This document shows positions 1-10,735 of a stretch of DNA of 64,000 bases, one piece after another; positions within the stretch are counted from its first letter, which is position 1; every line of letters starts with the position of its first letter. The notes beneath the pieces were generated by a model. It did no database searches, was not told the DNA's origin, and saw only the letters and a list, made by a program, of their open reading frames with translations. The stretch is from the NCBI GenBank assembly GCA_022925895.1, contig JAKSYS010000039.1, positions 1-64,000 on the forward strand, in the 5' to 3' direction. The DNA is from Fragilaria crotonensis. Taxonomy: Eukaryota > Bacillariophyta > Fragilariophyceae > Fragilariales > Fragilariaceae. A program made the position numbers and the translations under genes.

Positions 1-459
1 TACATCTACTGTAGACGTGCGAAGTTGCATACAAGACTCACCTTTTTGCACAGCAGCCCAGTATACTTGCCCCGTAGATTCCCACGCGCATACCGTCGCA
101 CCTGCTACTAGCACCCCCGCTTCCTCTGCCGCTAGCGTAGCAGCCACTACTCGTACCGTGGTACCGGCCACTGTTAGTACTGTAGCGACAGGTACCGTCA
201 CTGTGACGTCACCACCTGCCTGCGACCCCGGTCTGGCATGCGCCCGATTTAATCGTGGTCTGGCCTCCACTCCGCGCTCGCACGCAGAATCTATCAAAAA
301 ACAACCAGGTACTAGTACAAATGTACCAGTAGGTTGGCGTACTCACCATGCTGTGCCGTGTGCTTCATTGGCGTTCACAGAGCCACTGAAAGATATCTCA
401 CCTGCGGCCAACATTTGTTCCGTCACAATGCAACCCTCCAGGACATACCATCATCCAAG
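1..459. other. Left edge, no supported gene
   Basis: This stretch precedes the first in-frame ATG of the helicase gene. One plus-strand frame is open from about 17 to 463 but has no ATG near its beginning. Its translation is rich in Thr, Ala and Val with no recognisable domain. It could be the 3' end of a gene cut by the window edge or an upstream exon. Nothing here is firm enough to call. Confidence 0.4.
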
Positions 460-3400
460 ATGACACTTAACCATGGGGGCATTCTAACCATCACGTTGAC
501 AAATCTTCCAGTCAAACTATCTGCAGAGCAAATCTCGATTCGAGTCACCAACGTCTTGGCGGGATGCAAAGTGCAAACGATTCAGGTGCAAACAATTGGA
601 CAACACCAAGCGGCTGTTCTGCAGGTAGAGACAAGGCTAACTATGGAAGCCGCCACAGGTCTACTGAGAGAGTCGAAATTCAGTGTTCGAAAACATAAGA
701 ACGTCATCAATGGTACTAATGGAGTCACCAAGCCAACGTCCCGCAAGTCGAAAGGGAGGAGTTTGAAAACACCCGAGGAGATCGAGCAATCCAACTATGC
801 AAATGAGCTTGCAAGATGTTTCCACTTGCACGTCAACGCCAATGAAAATCTATTGGAACGCGTCACGGATCGGGAAGAAATGCATATCGTCTTTCAAGCC
901 TTTTTGTCTGACATGTCGTCGGCAGACCGTACACGACAGCAATGTCGTGAGCTCGAGGCGACAGTAATGGCGTCATTGCGTCGACAACGCCTGCTTCGGT
1001 CAAAACGATTTCGCGATCGGGTCATCATGACAATGGCTAGGATGGGGGGACCTGGTGACTTTCCATCACAGGAAGCCGTTGTCACTCAACGAGAACGCGT
1101 CTTGTCCAGATTGGCAGAAGCCGAGACTAACAAAGAGGGCGTCCAAGTTTCAGATGCTTCTTTTGACGATGAAGTTGTTAACCTCAAGGAATCCAGAACT
1201 CTGCCGTTTCGTATCCTCTCAAAAGACCCGTCGATCAAGCTGAGTCATGTTCATATAGGAGGTGGAGTACGCGCAAATGGTGTTTTCTCTGTTGCCATGG
1301 TTAAGAAAATGCCATTCTTGATGGGACGAGCTGAACAAGAAATTGATATCGTGTTCCAACCACGTCATACAGGCGTTTATTACTGTCAGATACATTTTGC
1401 CTTCCAAAAGAAAGACTTGCAAGTCTTTGAGATAGTTCGGTCAATCAAGAAAAAATGTGGCGACGCCAAGATGGAAGAAATTCTGAAGCCAGTTGCCCCT
1501 TATACGCCAAGGCGCAAGAACTATTTTGACAAAGACAAGCCGCACGTTGGCGATGTCTTTGATCCCCCACAGCAACCAGGGAATGGAGGAAACAGTGAAA
1601 GCAACCCATTTTTGAGTTTTCCACAGTACAGAATTCCTCCTGGTATCCGTGACTTGATTGTGAACAACGAAATCGCTGCCGTTCTCGACAAGCCTGAGAC
1701 CAGCTTAGACAACTATGGAAGCTTCTGGAGTAATATCCTTCACGTCAGCGAGTTTCAAGCTTATCAAGACATCAAACTGTTTGATATGGAACAGGTTCGT
1801 TTAACGAAGGAAGGCAACTACTTTGTTCTTACCGTTCCTGGCTTGGCAGAGGGACGACCCTCAGTACTCCGTGGAGATATCGTCAACATCACATGGAACA
1901 GGAGACTTTATCGAGCTCGTGTCTATCAGACTCGACTCCTGGACGTTCTCCTCGAGATGCATGGTGCATTTCACCAATCATTTCATGGCGCATTAGATCA
2001 TGTTGATGTTCGATTTACTTTGAGCAGAACCACCTTCCGCACATCTCACAATGGTGTTTTCAAAGCAGCCGAAACCATGGGGCCTGCAATGCTCCTCCCA
2101 GACTCATCACATATCGAGCAGAGCCTGAAGGTCAATCGAAGTCGCGCTATGCTTGCCTCGCTCAATTTTGCGAATCGTGATTTGAACTATGAGCAGCAAG
2201 CCGCTGTTGTTGCCATTGTTAGGGGAGCATGTCGGCCTACGCCAAACATCGTATGGGGACCTCCTGGGACTGGTAAATCCACTACCATTGTTGAGGCTGT
2301 GTATCAGCTTGCTCGACACAGAAGCAAGCCGAACATTTTGTTAGTTGCACCCAGCAATGACGCCACTGACCTTCTTGTCGAGAAACTTGCAAATTTCTTT
2401 CCACCAACGGAGATGCGAAGACTTCTCGCGTTCAGTCGGTCCACGGATCAAGTCTCTCCTGCTGTCGTACGGTACGTTCGCGAAGGTCTCTCCAGCGAAG
2501 AATTATCCACAAGGAGGCTCGTTCTGCTCAGGTAATCGTTTGCACAGTCAATCTCGCAGCAAGACTGGCGATCTATGGCGTTGCTCGTGGTCACTTCGAT
2601 GTTCTTTGCGTCGACGAAGCGGGACATGCGACTGAGCCTGAAGTCGTCTCTGTTGCTTCAACATTGATGGATTTTCAGAGAATGGATGACCAGGTTGGTC
2701 AGCTCATCCTGGCCGGAGATCCCAAGCAACTTGGACCAATCGTGACTTCCGACGTGTGTTGCAAGTTTGGTCTGGACGTTTCTTTCATGGAGCGACTTGC
2801 CGGCCGTAAGGTATATGAAAAGGATTCTAGCAATCAATTTCCCACACCCCTTATCACCAAACTGGTTCGGAACTACCGATCTCATCCATCCATTCTGAAA
2901 CTCCCCAACGAAATGTTCTACGACGGAGAACTCGTTGCGGATGGAAATCCTCTCAAAACTCACGATATGAATCGCTGGGAATATCTCCCCAACGCCAAGT
3001 TCCCTGTGTTCTTCCACGCAGTTTTCGGAGAGAATCTCCGCGAGGGCAATTCGCCTTCCTGGTTCAACCCTGAAGAAGCCCAAGAGGTTGTCAAGTATGT
3101 TGATGCTTTGGTCTATCATTCTCGTCCACCGGTAGATCAGAAGGATATCGGTGTCATAACCCCGTATGCCAGACAAGCACAAAAGATTCGGCTTGCTTTG
3201 GCGTCACTTAATTTGAAGAATGTTAAAGTTGGTTCTGTCGAAACCTTTCAAGGACAGGAACGGCGGTGCATTATTTTATCGACTGTCAGGAGCGATGTCG
3301 GATTGATTCCGTCTGATCTAAAGTACAATTTGGGATTCATTGCCAATAGCAAGCGCTTTAACGTGGCCATGACACGAGCAGCGTCGCTGTTGATAGTGAT

Positions 3401-3623
3401 TGGTGATCCCAACGTGCTTTCTGCAGACAAGATGCACTGGCTGCCGTTCTTGCGATATTGTAAGGAGAATCAAGCGTGGATGGGCGAAGCGTGGGAAGAT
3501 ACCGGCGACTCAGTTTTGGAGGATGAAGACTTCGTGGATGCGGTATATGGCGCTGATGACCACTTGGGCCCCAGTGAGAAAGTGAGTCAGGAAAGTATTG
3601 GTTTCATCAACCGAGAAGAGTGA
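460..3623 (+). CDS. MOV10/SDE3-like SF1 RNA helicase, one internal frame break
   Basis: This is an Upf1-like superfamily 1 helicase most like MOV10/SDE3, which act in the cytoplasm in RNA silencing and mRNA turnover. The first frame (from ATG 460) carries Walker A, GPPGTGKST, near nt 2260. The second frame carries the Walker B DEAG near 2617, the NYRSHPS motif near 2870, TFQGQERR near 3245 and the final helicase motif FNVAMTRA near 3360. The first frame stops at 2533-2535, but the conserved sequence (AQVIVCTVNLAARL) resumes in another frame from about 2502. A one-base slip near 2490-2505 therefore splits the gene between motifs I and II. No GT-AG intron of usual size fits there. The long N-terminus is poorly conserved, and the start at 460 is simply the first in-frame ATG. 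The family assignment is strong. Whether the break is real or an assembly error is open. Confidence 0.85.
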
Positions 3624-4202
3624 TGAAGTATTGACTGTAGATGCTACTCGAATATGCTATGGGATGTTTTTGAAACTATCTTGGTGAAGCAAAAATGAAG
3701 GCTATGGTCCTTTATGAGTGACTGATCCACTCGAGTCAGAGAATGAGGGAGAGCCTTGACGATCTGTCGTTCAGACCAATGCATCGCAGAACTCTCCGTA
3801 GGATCTATCAACTATTAAGCTGGTTGCTCCGAGCGCGTAACGCAGCTGGTTTGCGATTGTGTTCAAGCTAGTGTACCGGCCATAATCATATAGCTCTATA
3901 AGCTTTTGAAGAATCTCAATTTGTAGAGTCTGGGAGAGCAACTGATGAACTTGGGAGTTTTGTGAAGCCTATGGCTGGCCTGTATTCCAACGTACAACAC
4001 GAGAGAGTTCATGACGGGAGCATCGACATGACGAGTTCCGGCCTTGCACAAGCGAGAAAGCGATCGACGGCACTATCCGGGATACATGGGGAGGCTGAAT
4101 GTGTGCAGCAAGCAGCTTCGAATTACTTACGCCGGTGAGGTGCACGGGCTTTCCATTATTTAGGCGGTAGTCACACTTCGCAAGTCCACGAGACGTGTAA
4201 GC
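3624..4202. other. Convergent intergenic spacer
   Basis: This spacer lies between the 3' ends of the helicase and the Polycomb-type gene and presumably holds both 3' UTRs and terminators. I see no open frame with recognisable coding content, no inverted repeat and no element ends. Confidence 0.5.
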
Positions 4203-4985
4203 TTACAATTCATCGGAATACCGATAGTTGATTTCAATAGCGTTAGCATGATCCAACCACATTGTTCGTTGAATGAAAGTAAGGCTCAGTTCATTCCCCA
4301 CGATTGATCCATTGACAGTCATTTCCAAGGTACTCGCATCCTGGTCCGATTTCAATTGCGTCAGCAAGAATCGCTTCAGCTGCACCACTTTCATTCGTCC
4401 CGAGGTGGTCAAAGCGGGGTACGGAATGCGAGGGGTATGCGTGTCCACTGGAAGGAGCAGCAGCTCGACTTCTTCCCCGTCACCATCGACTCCCGACCCG
4501 ACATTGCCATGACCCGCAGTCTCGGCTTCGACGACTGGCTCACGACGAGACTTTTGTTTCTTTTCTTGTTCTTCTCTGAATTCAGCCTTCATGGGAATTC
4601 CTTTCTGAGCATAAAAGGCTCGTTCTAATTCCTTGTCTATTTCCTTCAAATCGGGAAACAAGACTCGATCCATCAATTCTTCCTTGGTCCGATCATGGAG
4701 GGTCGATTTGAGAGGGTTCGGTCCCAACTCAACGTCGCACGTAGGGCATTTGCTGAAGCCCGACGAAAAGGCATAATAGAGACACGACTTGCAAAACGTG
4801 TGAAGACATTCTGTTATTGTAATTGGATCACGAAAGTATCCATCGCAGAGGCGACATGTGAAATGTGGATTGACAGGACCGAGTGCAAAATTCACCGTGG
4901 AGTTGACAATTCGAGGTGGGGCGTAGGCTGAAAAGCTGTCAGAGGAACTGTCATCGTCGTTCGCGATCCCTCGGCGACGTTTCAT
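4203..4985 (-). CDS. PCGF-type RING and RAWUL protein (Polycomb PRC1 component)
   Basis: This 260-aa protein has the two-domain layout of Polycomb group RING finger proteins. A C3HC4 RING spans residues 44-83 (C44, C47, C60, H62, C65, C68, C80, C83). A C-terminal RAWUL ubiquitin-like region spans about 195-258 and starts at the stretch MKVVQLKRFLL. In animals and plants, PCGF proteins pair with RING1 to form the E3 core of PRC1, which monoubiquitinates histone H2A. The linker after the RING (LKEIDKELERAFYAQKG) also resembles PCGF proteins. The acidic, serine-rich N-terminus and a charged region at about 150-175 look disordered. The ORF is intact and the ATG at 4985 is the only sensible start. 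A RING1/2 paralogue is less likely given the PCGF-like spacing, but it cannot be excluded by eye. Confidence 0.85.
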   Translation of the reverse strand: MKRRRGIANDDDSSSDSFSAYAPPRIVNSTVNFALGPVNPHFTCRLCDGYFRDPITITECLHTFCKSCLYYAFSSGFSKCPTCDVELGPNPLKSTLHDRTKEELMDRVLFPDLKEIDKELERAFYAQKGIPMKAEFREEQEKKQKSRREPVVEAETAGHGNVGSGVDGDGEEVELLLLPVDTHTPRIPYPALTTSGRMKVVQLKRFLLTQLKSDQDASTLEMTVNGSIVGNELSLTFIQRTMWLDHANAIEINYRYSDEL

Positions 4986-5481
4986 GATGTTCCAACTACT
5001 TCGAACTAACGTGATCTGTGATCAGCGCAACTGTGGCGATGAAGGCGAAGGAGTGAGAGAGGACGAGGCGATACCGTTGGTTTGATGCAATTGACACACA
5101 CATAACACAGTTCACACTGTCAGCGGACTACATGAACTCGTACTGTACGATGTACTCCGCCGGGATGCTACGACATGCGACGGGATACGACGATACGCAA
5201 GCATTCATACGAGATACGAGTTCCTGAAAATCAACTGATTTCAGGGATATGCGTATGCAGTATGCACCGTATTTGTTGCTTGCTTGTTTCGAAATCGTCG
5301 TGGAACACAGCGTATGTATGTGCTGTACCGTCGAATGGGCCAAGGTACGGATCGTACCAGGTCTACAGAGCTCGATCAGAGTTGAAGATGGGTGACACAT
5401 TTTTTTTGAATACGATGGATGTTTGAATCACCAATCCAGTGCACCACATTACATATCCAATAACCTTGGATCTCGTTCAAA
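4986..5481. promoter_or_regulatory. Divergent spacer between PCGF-like and TLDc genes
   Basis: About 500 bp separate two divergently transcribed genes, so this must contain both promoters. It includes repeated cgatacg/gggatac-like words near 5160-5220 and a T8 run near 5400. No canonical TATA box or known operator can be singled out. Confidence 0.45.
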
Positions 5482-6999
5482 ATGGTGGTGGCTCTCCGCA
5501 ACACAAACTATGAATCTCCCAAGGGATTCGGTGTGGGCTTTGGCTCGCCAATACCAGCTCGAAATGCTTTTGCTCCTCCCACAGCAGCTCGACTTGTGTC
5601 CAAGAGTGGGAACAACTTGAATCGTGCGCCGCAAACGGATGAGAACGCGCACATCAACAAGTGGCAACAGTCATCACGGACGCGCGTGGCGCCGACATAT
5701 TCAGCGCCGCTTGTGAAACAACCCACGCACCAGTTCTTTTTATCAACCACCTACTCCATTCGGGAGCCCCCCGTCAACGCACCCAAGGCTTGCACCAGGT
5801 CAGGCGGTTTCAACAAGGTACTACTCCAAAATCCCTATGCAGGAAAAAAATTGTTAACACACGGACTTCCAGACGCGCCTCCTTCTCGCAAGCGACCTGC
5901 GCAGAAGAAGCGTAAGGTGTCGGCGACCAGAACAGAAAACACCCGAAAGGAACCCGCTGCCATTGGAAGAATCATTGGCAAGGCCTCATCCCTAATCACC
6001 GAGAAGACATTTCAATACCTCGAAAATCTGGAGGAACGCCGTCGAAAGGAGACATCCAAGAGGCGAATCTCCGAATGCCTGGTGAATCTTCGTGCGGCTT
6101 CGGAACGAAGTGCTTCTCTGCGCGAATTTCAGACGGGATCCACACGTCCTCGATCAAACAGCTTGCGTGACATAGTCGGTGATGTGGGACTGGCCCTCTT
6201 TTCACCCCTGGACCTAGAAGCATTCGAACCATTGGACAAGACGCACGTCAACGCCGAGGACAACGACACTGATGGGCAGCAAGAGGAACCTGTTGAGTAT
6301 CCTATAGATATGGTTCCGGAGCTGCAATCTGTACTTTCATCTTGTCCTCGACTGTTAACACCTATTATGTTGCAGCAACTCATGGATCATCTGCCTCCTA
6401 CTGTCCAAACCATGACATGGAGACGACTGTTCTCCCTCGGTCGAGATGGAGATTCGTTTTTAATCATGCTTGACCGATGCCATTCTTACTCCAACACAGT
6501 CATTGTCATGGAAACCAGTGATGGTCATGTCCTGGGCGGGTATGCATCAGCTCCATGGGACAAGCAGATTGGCACAATTCGAAGCTTTTACGGCTCCGGC
6601 CAATCCTTTCTCTTTGCGACGCACCCAGATGGCACGGATCATTCACAAGCAACAGAGGGAGATGACAAGATCTACGTTTATCCATGGACTGGGAACAACA
6701 ACTACTGTCAAGTTTGTGATGTGGATGAAGGTCAGATGGCAATGGGAGGCGGTGGTTCCTTCGGACTCATCGTGCAGGAGAATTTCTCGCGTGGTAGCAC
6801 CGGGCAATGCAGCACTTTTGGGAATCCTGCTCTGATACCGTCGTATGCCAGTGTTGGAGGTACTTTTGACGTTGTGGACTTTGAGATCTACGGTTTCTCG
6901 TCCATGGTAGAAGCCTTCACGCCAAGCACCTCGACAGAAACACAAACCAAGCAATTATCCTTGCTCCGATCCGACTCGCCAATGCTGGATCGCGACTAG
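5482..6999 (+). CDS. TLDc-domain protein 1
   Basis: This is a 505-aa protein with a C-terminal TLDc domain at about residues 290-475. The hallmarks are WRRLFSLGRDGDSF near residue 313, the GGYAS strand with a following WD, FYGSGQSFLF, the Gly-rich MGGGGSFGL loop, and a closing FEIYGF near 470. TLDc proteins (OXR1, NCOA7, TBC1D24, MEAK7 families) are linked to oxidative-stress resistance and to binding and regulating the vacuolar H+-ATPase. The first 270 residues are basic, Ser/Arg-rich and probably disordered. There is no LysM, TBC or EF-hand domain, so the specific subfamily is unknown. The frame is intact from ATG 5482, and another TLDc gene lies 1.1 kb downstream in the same orientation. 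Confidence 0.9.
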   Translation: MVVALRNTNYESPKGFGVGFGSPIPARNAFAPPTAARLVSKSGNNLNRAPQTDENAHINKWQQSSRTRVAPTYSAPLVKQPTHQFFLSTTYSIREPPVNAPKACTRSGGFNKVLLQNPYAGKKLLTHGLPDAPPSRKRPAQKKRKVSATRTENTRKEPAAIGRIIGKASSLITEKTFQYLENLEERRRKETSKRRISECLVNLRAASERSASLREFQTGSTRPRSNSLRDIVGDVGLALFSPLDLEAFEPLDKTHVNAEDNDTDGQQEEPVEYPIDMVPELQSVLSSCPRLLTPIMLQQLMDHLPPTVQTMTWRRLFSLGRDGDSFLIMLDRCHSYSNTVIVMETSDGHVLGGYASAPWDKQIGTIRSFYGSGQSFLFATHPDGTDHSQATEGDDKIYVYPWTGNNNYCQVCDVDEGQMAMGGGGSFGLIVQENFSRGSTGQCSTFGNPALIPSYASVGGTFDVVDFEIYGFSSMVEAFTPSTSTETQTKQLSLLRSDSPMLDRD

Positions 7000-8092
7000 A
7001 CATCATTGCGTTCTGTAAATGCCTGTTTATGCTTCCGATGGTTGCAATCCAGTACATTCTTCGTGTCTCGTTCCGGATCCATGCGCTCATTGCATTCGCG
7101 ATTTCCGGCTGCCCAACACCGACGCCATACGGTGCGAGTCCCTCCGAGAACTCACATGCTGACAGTACATCGAACTAATGACGAAGGTAGGGCTTCACGT
7201 CGCGATAATCGCCTTCACATTTAATACACCGTTTTAGTAGTTAGTCAGTTACACCGGGTACAGTATTTAGTCTGGATGGGCAAATAGCCTGGATTCCTAA
7301 ATACTGTGGTCCAGACTAATATATGTTTGAAACTAATTTTCGCCATAAGGGCATCATAAAAAGTCGGTTTTTTTCATTTGGCTTCTGAATCGCTAATAGT
7401 ACGAATCATAGATGTGTTTCCTGACGTCCCTGGTATCCGTGCGCCAATATTCGCAAATTGGCCGATCCAGACTAATTTATGTTTGGGGTCAAAAAATGGA
7501 GTGTTGCACAATAGTCTGGACCAGACTAAATACTGTACCCGGTGTAGTCGTTTCTATCCTTACATATCCATACGACCATACGCCATTCGGCCATCGGCCA
7601 TCGGTGATCTTAATTCTTTATGTGTACTAGTCGTATGTAGTATGTATGTACATTCGGAAGATTCGGTGCTCGTTTGATAGTGGTGCTGGGAGTACCGGTA
7701 GTAATAAGATGACTGTACACCGTTTTCATACTGCCGGACGAAAGCAGGCCAGCATGCTTTGGCCGGCGCGAAAGATACTTCGCCAATGGAACTGACAATT
7801 CAAAAATATCAAAATTTTGATGTGTCATTATACAAAACGCGTCCCATCGCCCGTCTCGCTTCCGTTAAAAGCACATGATTCGTGGTAGCAAGTCGCATCA
7901 GAGCGAAGAAACGAGTCACGGAGCATTTTGAGTGCGAATTATTCCAACGACGTATCTGGGTTCACAACCACATCCACAACGAAATGAATCTCCGAATGTT
8001 CCGTTGAGTTTTTGATGTGTTGTTATTGATTCGATTGGTGTATGCGCACTGAACAACAGCCATCGACATCGTGGAAATACTAACTCAGGAGC
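7000..8092. other. Intergenic region between TLDc genes, holding a MITE
   Basis: This spacer contains the TA-flanked MITE at 7250-7546, listed separately. The rest (7000-7249 and 7547-8092) has only short frames without recognisable content. The last 200 bp is probably the promoter and 5' UTR of the second TLDc gene. Confidence 0.5.
7250..7546. mobile_element. MITE with perfect 24-bp inverted ends and TA duplication (Tc1/mariner-like)
   Basis: The left end at 7250-7275 begins TACACCGGGTACAGTATTTA. The exact reverse complement of the same 26 bases lies at 7521-7546. The outermost TA on each side (7250-7251 and 7545-7546) reads as the target-site duplication, leaving 24-bp perfect terminal inverted repeats that begin CACCGGGTAC. 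The interior is AT-rich and non-coding. A second set of repeats, TCCAGACTAAT followed by TATGTTTG, occurs at about 7310 and 7465. Length (about 293 bp plus TA), lack of coding capacity and TA duplication fit a non-autonomous Tc1/mariner-type element. Confidence 0.85.
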
Positions 8093-9226
8093 ATGGATTC
8101 TACCACTCCAGTTGAGCACTTTACGGTGGAAGGTCCACGAAGTGAACAGCCAACTAGAAACGATTCTACGGGGAGTACGACCAGCAAGCCGCTCATTCGG
8201 ATTCTCACAACTACGACTCTCTCATCAAGTACCTGTCGCTCAGACATGGATAGTCTTTCGGACGAGAGTGTTCAAGGCGAGTTCTTAGAACAAGATAGCA
8301 GTATCGCCATGCACAAGGAAGCACCGAATCCCCTGGAAAAGGCGCTTCGATCGGTAACCAAAAAAGTTTTGAAATGGAGAAAGAAGATGGCCCAACGGCG
8401 AAAGGCGCAAGAGGCTCATTTGCTCCAACAAGTTCAGAAAGAAGCAGAATTCGCTCACTCGCCGGAAGGCATTCGTTTGCGGCGTAAACGACTGGAAAGT
8501 TTGGGCGAAATGGGTTTAGCCTTGTTTGCTCCGATCGAAGGGGCATTCAGCGAAAGCAGAGATGAATTGGACGTTGGCGAACTTTCTGAGCCCAAGACAA
8601 CCATGGTAGCCCGAAGCGAGGCACCTGCAGATGATGACATTGATCATGCCGACGATTTCATTCGCATTCAAGTTGCTCCCGACGATAACACCATCCCGCG
8701 TCTTCTTTCAGAAGGGATTATGAAGGAGCTTGTAAAGGCCATGCCTTATACATTACGCGGTAGGTCGTGGACTCGACTCTTCTCAATAACGCGTGATGGC
8801 GACTCCTTTGGAAGTTTTCTGAATGGGGTCGAACGAAACGAAAGTACCGTTGTGGTGGTACAAACGACTAAGGGGGAAATAATCGGTGGCTTTGCCGATG
8901 CTACCTGGGAATGTCGAGGCGTGGATGGGAACTTTTTTGGAGCAGGCACATCTTTCATCTTCTCACTGGTTCGATCCCAGGAAAATTCAGATCCAATTCA
9001 GATCTTTCGATGGCAGGGAGTCAATGATTACAGTCAAGTGTGTCGTCAAGGTTGTATTGGAATGGGCGGTGGTGGTGGGAGTTTTGGTCTGTTTCTGCAA
9101 GACGACTTCACTAAAGGGTCGTCTGGTGCCTGCGATACCTTCGGCAACGCAGGTCCTCTCACCAGTTCTCCATGCTTTGACATCCTCAACTTTGAAGTTT
9201 ATGGATTTTCAGAGCGGGTTTGGTAG
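8093..9226 (+). CDS. TLDc-domain protein 2
   Basis: This 377-aa protein has a TLDc domain at about residues 200-375. It shares the diagnostic motifs of its neighbour: RSWTRLFSITRDGDSF near 223, GGFADATWE, FFGAGTSFIF, MGGGGGSFGLFL and FEVYGF at the very C-terminus. The N-terminal half contains a basic coiled segment (about 85-125) and an acidic stretch. The shared internal phrase MGLALFAPIE, also present as VGLALFSPLD in the upstream gene, shows that homology extends beyond the TLDc domain. The pair therefore looks like an old tandem duplication. The role is presumably in stress response or V-ATPase regulation by family analogy only. The frame is intact. Confidence 0.9.
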   Translation: MDSTTPVEHFTVEGPRSEQPTRNDSTGSTTSKPLIRILTTTTLSSSTCRSDMDSLSDESVQGEFLEQDSSIAMHKEAPNPLEKALRSVTKKVLKWRKKMAQRRKAQEAHLLQQVQKEAEFAHSPEGIRLRRKRLESLGEMGLALFAPIEGAFSESRDELDVGELSEPKTTMVARSEAPADDDIDHADDFIRIQVAPDDNTIPRLLSEGIMKELVKAMPYTLRGRSWTRLFSITRDGDSFGSFLNGVERNESTVVVVQTTKGEIIGGFADATWECRGVDGNFFGAGTSFIFSLVRSQENSDPIQIFRWQGVNDYSQVCRQGCIGMGGGGGSFGLFLQDDFTKGSSGACDTFGNAGPLTSSPCFDILNFEVYGFSERVW

Positions 9227-9412
9227 TGGCATGTGCTGGGGCTGAAATTTGAGTAAGTGAACGTCGCCTTAGAAGACTTAGCACAAAAGGGTCAGCCAAT
9301 GCATGCGGGTTTCACGTTTACGACTTCTACTCAAGCACCCCACCATGCCGTTGGTTGGCGCAGATTTGGAGTAGCAGCCACGATCAGTCGACCGGAATCG
9401 CACACCTTTTAG

Positions 9413-10735
9413 CTATAAATCATCAGCCGATGTTGTACGTCGATTCTGCGCCTTAGCTTTCTTTTGAAAGCCCCCTTTCTTCTTGAACTCCACTTTCTTA
9501 CCACCACTTAAGCTTGTCCCCGCCGCATCTGCTGCTGTCATTTTATCCGTCGCGAGTATGTTGACCCCCTTGTAGCCCTCCTTTCCGTTGTTCCAAACAT
9601 CGTATGCCCCCAAGGCAGAATCTTCGGCATTGTCGACTCGCGCTTCCTCCATACGACGCCCTTCCGCACGCTTCAGTTCCTCTTCTAATCGACGCGCTTC
9701 TTCTCGTCGTCTTAGGCGGACTCTTTCTCGTTCATCCTTGAGTTCTTGTCGAACGGTGGTTTTGCGAATTTCGATCGTTCCCCATGTGGACAGACCAGTA
9801 TTCTCATCTAGAGCGAGGGTCTCTTGTTGCTCTCGTTCCGGTTCCAACACTGCCACAACTTGACCTCCCATGGCAGCGATTCTGGCTTCCTCCAATGACT
9901 CCGGTAACGAATCGTCGCTCCCGAGAATCATGCGAATTCGATTGGGCAACACCGATTTCTCCAGGGTCTCGTCAGTGTCTGTTGACGACTTGAGAAACGA
10001 GACATCCAGCACCTTACCTGTTTCCAGATCTAACGAAGACTTGCGAATGCCTATAACTAAACCAGGTCTCCAATAGTGCTGCTTTTCGGGTAGTCTCTTT
10101 TCGGCAAGACTGGCTGCGGGAGCGCCAGTCCAGACTTCAATGGGCATGTCATGATCCAACAAATTGAAAAATGTGACGCCCTCCAGATAGGTCCTGTCAC
10201 CAATCGCATAGTTTCCTTCATCGGGAGCCAAGGATCGTTTCATTTTCTTGGTTTCTGGCTCATCGTCATTCTCGCCATCCTTCTCGTTTTGCTTCTCTTC
10301 TTCCCGCTTGCTCTTCTTCGAAATCCATGCCGCCTTTTGATCCTCCTTGTTCGGTGCTGCAACTGCCGTCAATCCAAATTGATGAGAAGTTACATTATCT
10401 TGCTTGGTAGTCACACTTTGGTTCATTGCCGCGACGGCATGCAACGCCGAAACTCCGTACTTGTCAACATCTTTGTTCATGTGCGATGACACTGCGGCGG
10501 CCGTCATGTTTGCCAGTGCCGTTTGCAATGCATTTGCCGATTGATCCTGAGTCTTCCGATCCAACCGTCGTTGTTCCAATGCCTTGTCGACATTTTCCTT
10601 GTGTTTTTTGCCCTGTTCGTGCAGAAGGATCGATTGCCGATCGCTGCCCATCCAAGAGTTGCAGACTGTGCAATAATGTCGTTCACTCCCGCTCCGCCAG
10701 GGCTCGCGACCACCTTTTTTGGAACTGCTGCTCAT
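9413..10735 (-). CDS. WBP4/FBP21-like U1-type zinc finger splicing factor
   Basis: This 440-aa protein starts with a matrin/U1-type C2H2 zinc finger (C22, C25, H39, H45, with the LLHEQGKKHKENV helix), as in WW-domain binding protein 4 of the early spliceosome. A Lys/Glu-rich middle follows, then a globular region at about residues 175-300. A long charged helix near 330-380 comes next, and a basic C-terminal tail (VEFKKKGGFQKKAK) resembles the WBP4 C-terminus. I see no clear WW domain with two signature tryptophans. The call therefore rests mainly on the zinc finger and overall layout. The ORF is intact and faces away from the transposase copy downstream. Confidence 0.7.
   Translation of the reverse strand: MSSSSKKGGREPWRSGSERHYCTVCNSWMGSDRQSILLHEQGKKHKENVDKALEQRRLDRKTQDQSANALQTALANMTAAAVSSHMNKDVDKYGVSALHAVAAMNQSVTTKQDNVTSHQFGLTAVAAPNKEDQKAAWISKKSKREEEKQNEKDGENDDEPETKKMKRSLAPDEGNYAIGDRTYLEGVTFFNLLDHDMPIEVWTGAPAASLAEKRLPEKQHYWRPGLVIGIRKSSLDLETGKVLDVSFLKSSTDTDETLEKSVLPNRIRMILGSDDSLPESLEEARIAAMGGQVVAVLEPEREQQETLALDENTGLSTWGTIEIRKTTVRQELKDERERVRLRRREEARRLEEELKRAEGRRMEEARVDNAEDSALGAYDVWNNGKEGYKGVNILATDKMTAADAAGTSLSGGKKVEFKKKGGFQKKAKAQNRRTTSADDL

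Noticed and set aside
17-463. Open plus-strand frame at the left edge as a gene
   Set aside because: It has no ATG, is Thr/Ala/Val-rich without any domain, and overlaps the region before the helicase start. It could be a fragment of an upstream gene but cannot be supported.
2472-2495. A 24-nt GT-AG interval as an intron explaining the helicase frame break
   Set aside because: It is far below the 69-119 bp size of the introns confirmed here and lacks a branch point. A one-base indel is simpler.
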